Shown one piece after another: positions 4,877 to 6,386 of a DNA stretch of 6,386 nucleotides. The number at the start of each line of letters is the position of its first letter. The first letter of the stretch is position 1. The DNA is from Synergistaceae bacterium. GTDB lineage: Bacteria; Synergistota; Synergistia; Synergistales; Synergistaceae. The stretch spans positions 1 through 6,386 of the forward strand of contig JAISQP010000071.1 of assembly GCA_031274115.1 (NCBI GenBank), read 5' to 3'. The position numbers and the translations under genes are program-made. The notes under the pieces are model-generated. The model was not told where the DNA came from and did no database searches. It was given only the letters and a program-made list of their open reading frames with translations.

Positions 4877-6386
4877 ATGGTGGATGAGATCCGCAACGAA
4901 GAATTTACAACGCAGGATACGAACGAAGAGACGATGGAGAGCATCATGGAGCAGATGGGCGGCTTCGAGGATATCCATCGCGGCAAGGTGGTCGAGGGCG
5001 TCGTGGTCGACGCCAGAGACGATGGTTGGCTTGTAGACGTGGGCTATAAATGTGAGGGTTTCCTTCCGCAGAAGGAGTGGACTCATCGCGTCCTGGTGGA
5101 GTCTGTTAAAGAGCCGGCTGTGGGGGACAAAGTCCGCGTGCAGGTAACCAATATCAGCCAGGGCGAAGAGGCCCAGCTGACATTGAGCCGCTGGCGTTGT
5201 GAGTTCGACGAGAGGTGGAACCGGCTCGAGGAGGAGCTCTCAAATAGCGAAATCATAGAGGTGAGAGGCCTCCGCAAGGTAAAAGGCGGGCTTATCGTCG
5301 ACTGTTTCGGCATCGAGGGCTTCATACCAATTTCCCACCTCGCCGAAGAGGGAAGAGGGATAAATCCGGGGCGTCTGGTGGATCAGACCTTCTCGGTAAA
5401 GGTAATCGAGCGCGACCGCCGCAAGCGGCGTTTTGTCCTCTCCCGCCGCTCCATCCTGGAGGAAAAGCTGAACACCGAGCGGGAGAAATTCTACGATACA
5501 GTCCACGAAGGAGATATCGTCGAGGGCGAGGTCAGCAGCATAACAAATTTCGGCGTCTTCGTAAACCTCGGAGCGATAGAAGGCCTCGTGCACATTACAG
5601 AGCTCACGTGGCAGCGCAGCGCCAAAGCCAAGGACGTTGTCTCGAAGGGCGACAAAATCAGCGTCAAGGTAATTGGAATAGACCGGGAGAAGAATCGGAT
5701 ATCCCTGTCCATACGCCAGAGCCTCCCAGATCCGTGGGAGAACGTTTCCGAGCGCTGGCCCAAGGACAAGGAGGCTGAAGGCGTGGTCACGAACATGGCC
5801 GAATTCGGAGCGTTTGTCGAGATAGAACCGGGAGTGGAGGGCTTGATCCACATCGGGGACTTGAGTTGGAGCCGGATCAAACACCCGAAGGAAGTGCTGA
5901 AGCGAGGTCAGAGGGTGAAAGTAGTGATTCTCGACGCGGATGCGGAGAGGAAACGCATCAGCCTCGGATATAAACAGCTTAACGATCCATGGCAGGATAT
6001 AGTTAAGCGCTTCGTCAAGGACAGCGACGTCAATGTAAAAGTGATTCGCCTCGCTGATTTCGGGGCTTTTGTTGAGCTCGAACCTGGAGTGGAGGGGCTC
6101 ATCCACATATCCCAGCTCAGCCGCCAACGGGTGGAGAGACCTGGCGACGTGCTGCAGGTAGGCCAGGAGGCGACGGCCCGTATTCTCGAGGTAGACCCGA
6201 TTACGCGCAGAATTCGCCTCAGCATAAAAGCCTTACAACCAGAAGAGGGGAGAAAGCCCAGGGACGAAGCGTCGCAGGAGCGCAGACCGCGCCGCGAAGA
6301 TACAGAGCGCCGGAACAATCAGAACCGCGCGCCCCAAGTTCCGACGGAGGAGATGTCCGTCACTCTGGGAGATTTCCTGAAAGCCC
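4877..6386 (+). CDS. rpsA: 30S ribosomal protein S1, five S1 domains (3' end cut by window edge)
   Basis: S1 sits on the 30S subunit and binds the 5' region of mRNA, helping initiation on structured or weak leaders. The frame is open from the ATG at 4877 to the window end (503 residues). After an acidic N-terminal segment (1-35, including ESIMEQM, possibly the ribosome-docking helix) come five S1/OB-fold domains at about 36-106, 122-191, 211-281, 297-367 and 381-451. Domains 1 and 2 are the most divergent (for example GGLIVDCFGIEGFIP), as in E. coli S1, where they serve protein contacts. Domains 3-5 carry the RNA-binding FG.FV and EGL.H signatures. A low-complexity Arg/Glu tail (about 458-486) precedes MSVTLGDFLKA, which resembles the TIGDL-type ends of other short S1 proteins, so little is probably missing. 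E. coli S1 has six domains and many Firmicutes proteins have four. The gene shares its frame with ispH. Confidence 0.95.
   Translation, partial: MVDEIRNEEFTTQDTNEETMESIMEQMGGFEDIHRGKVVEGVVVDARDDGWLVDVGYKCEGFLPQKEWTHRVLVESVKEPAVGDKVRVQVTNISQGEEAQLTLSRWRCEFDERWNRLEEELSNSEIIEVRGLRKVKGGLIVDCFGIEGFIPISHLAEEGRGINPGRLVDQTFSVKVIERDRRKRRFVLSRRSILEEKLNTEREKFYDTVHEGDIVEGEVSSITNFGVFVNLGAIEGLVHITELTWQRSAKAKDVVSKGDKISVKVIGIDREKNRISLSIRQSLPDPWENVSERWPKDKEAEGVVTNMAEFGAFVEIEPGVEGLIHIGDLSWSRIKHPKEVLKRGQRVKVVILDADAERKRISLGYKQLNDPWQDIVKRFVKDSDVNVKVIRLADFGAFVELEPGVEGLIHISQLSRQRVERPGDVLQVGQEATARILEVDPITRRIRLSIKALQPEEGRKPRDEASQERRPRREDTERRNNQNRAPQVPTEEMSVTLGDFLKA
5729..6238 (+). repeat. Tandem 85-residue S1-domain duplication within rpsA
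   Basis: Two consecutive 255-base units (5729-5983 and 5984-6238) each begin with an Asp-Pro-Trp linker and include one S1 domain (domains 4 and 5). The core peptide GAFVE(I/L)EPGVEGLIHI differs at one position between copies (bases 5807-5854 and 6062-6109). The DNA has drifted at many third positions, so this is an old, selected duplication rather than a recent one. Confidence 0.75.

Noticed and set aside
5417..5434. Terminator-like hairpin (CGCCG, CAAG loop, CGGCG, then TTTT) within rpsA
   Set aside because: The stem is only five base pairs, the T run is short, and it lies in the middle of an essential gene where the Arg-Arg-Lys-Arg-Arg codons explain the sequence.
5240..6127. 295-codon open frame on the - strand opposite rpsA
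   Set aside because: Its protein is the antisense of the repeated S1 domains (recurring LHSRF-like segments mirror the repeats), it resembles no family I know, and rpsA fully explains the region.

Overview
The window holds five genes on the + strand, packed end to end with almost no non-coding DNA: the 3' half of mutS, then mutL, miaA and ispH complete, then rpsA (ribosomal protein S1), which runs off the right edge close to its likely end. No stretch longer than about 20 bases lacks a gene. I see no tRNA, rRNA, insertion sequence, CRISPR array or clear intrinsic terminator.

Organism: a bacterium with GC in the high fifties by eye, heavy use of ATA (Ile) and AGG/AGA (Arg) codons, an MutL of the endonuclease type (so a methyl-independent, MutH-free mismatch repair system), and an S1 with five S1 domains rather than the six of E. 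coli. Two neighbourhoods familiar from other bacteria, mutS-mutL-miaA and ispH-rpsA, are joined here with no hfq or cmk between them. This suggests a Synergistota-like or deep Firmicutes-like lineage. Synergistota is my best guess, from memory of gene order and protein style, and is an inference.

Layout: 1-1285 mutS (partial), 1282-3042 mutL, 3039-4025 miaA, 4022-4855 ispH, 4877-6386 rpsA (partial). The first three junctions are all 4-base ATGA stop/start overlaps, so the genes are almost certainly co-transcribed and translationally coupled. The ispH-rpsA junction differs. It has a 21-base gap with a strong AGGAGG ribosome binding site, and an AT-rich patch with a perfect TATAAT lies about 300 bases upstream, inside ispH. 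rpsA may therefore have its own promoter.

How the genes fit together: MutS and MutL recognise and nick mismatched DNA. IspH makes the isoprenoid precursors IPP and DMAPP, and MiaA uses DMAPP to modify A37 of tRNAs reading UNN codons. S1 helps mRNA bind the ribosome. The run thus couples replication fidelity, isoprenoid supply, tRNA modification and translation initiation.

These are all known families and I do not see a new defence or mobile system. The most notable observation is that ispH and rpsA lie in the same reading frame with a single TAG codon as the only stop between them. This matters because some bacteria (certain Clostridia) carry a natural IspH-S1 fusion protein.
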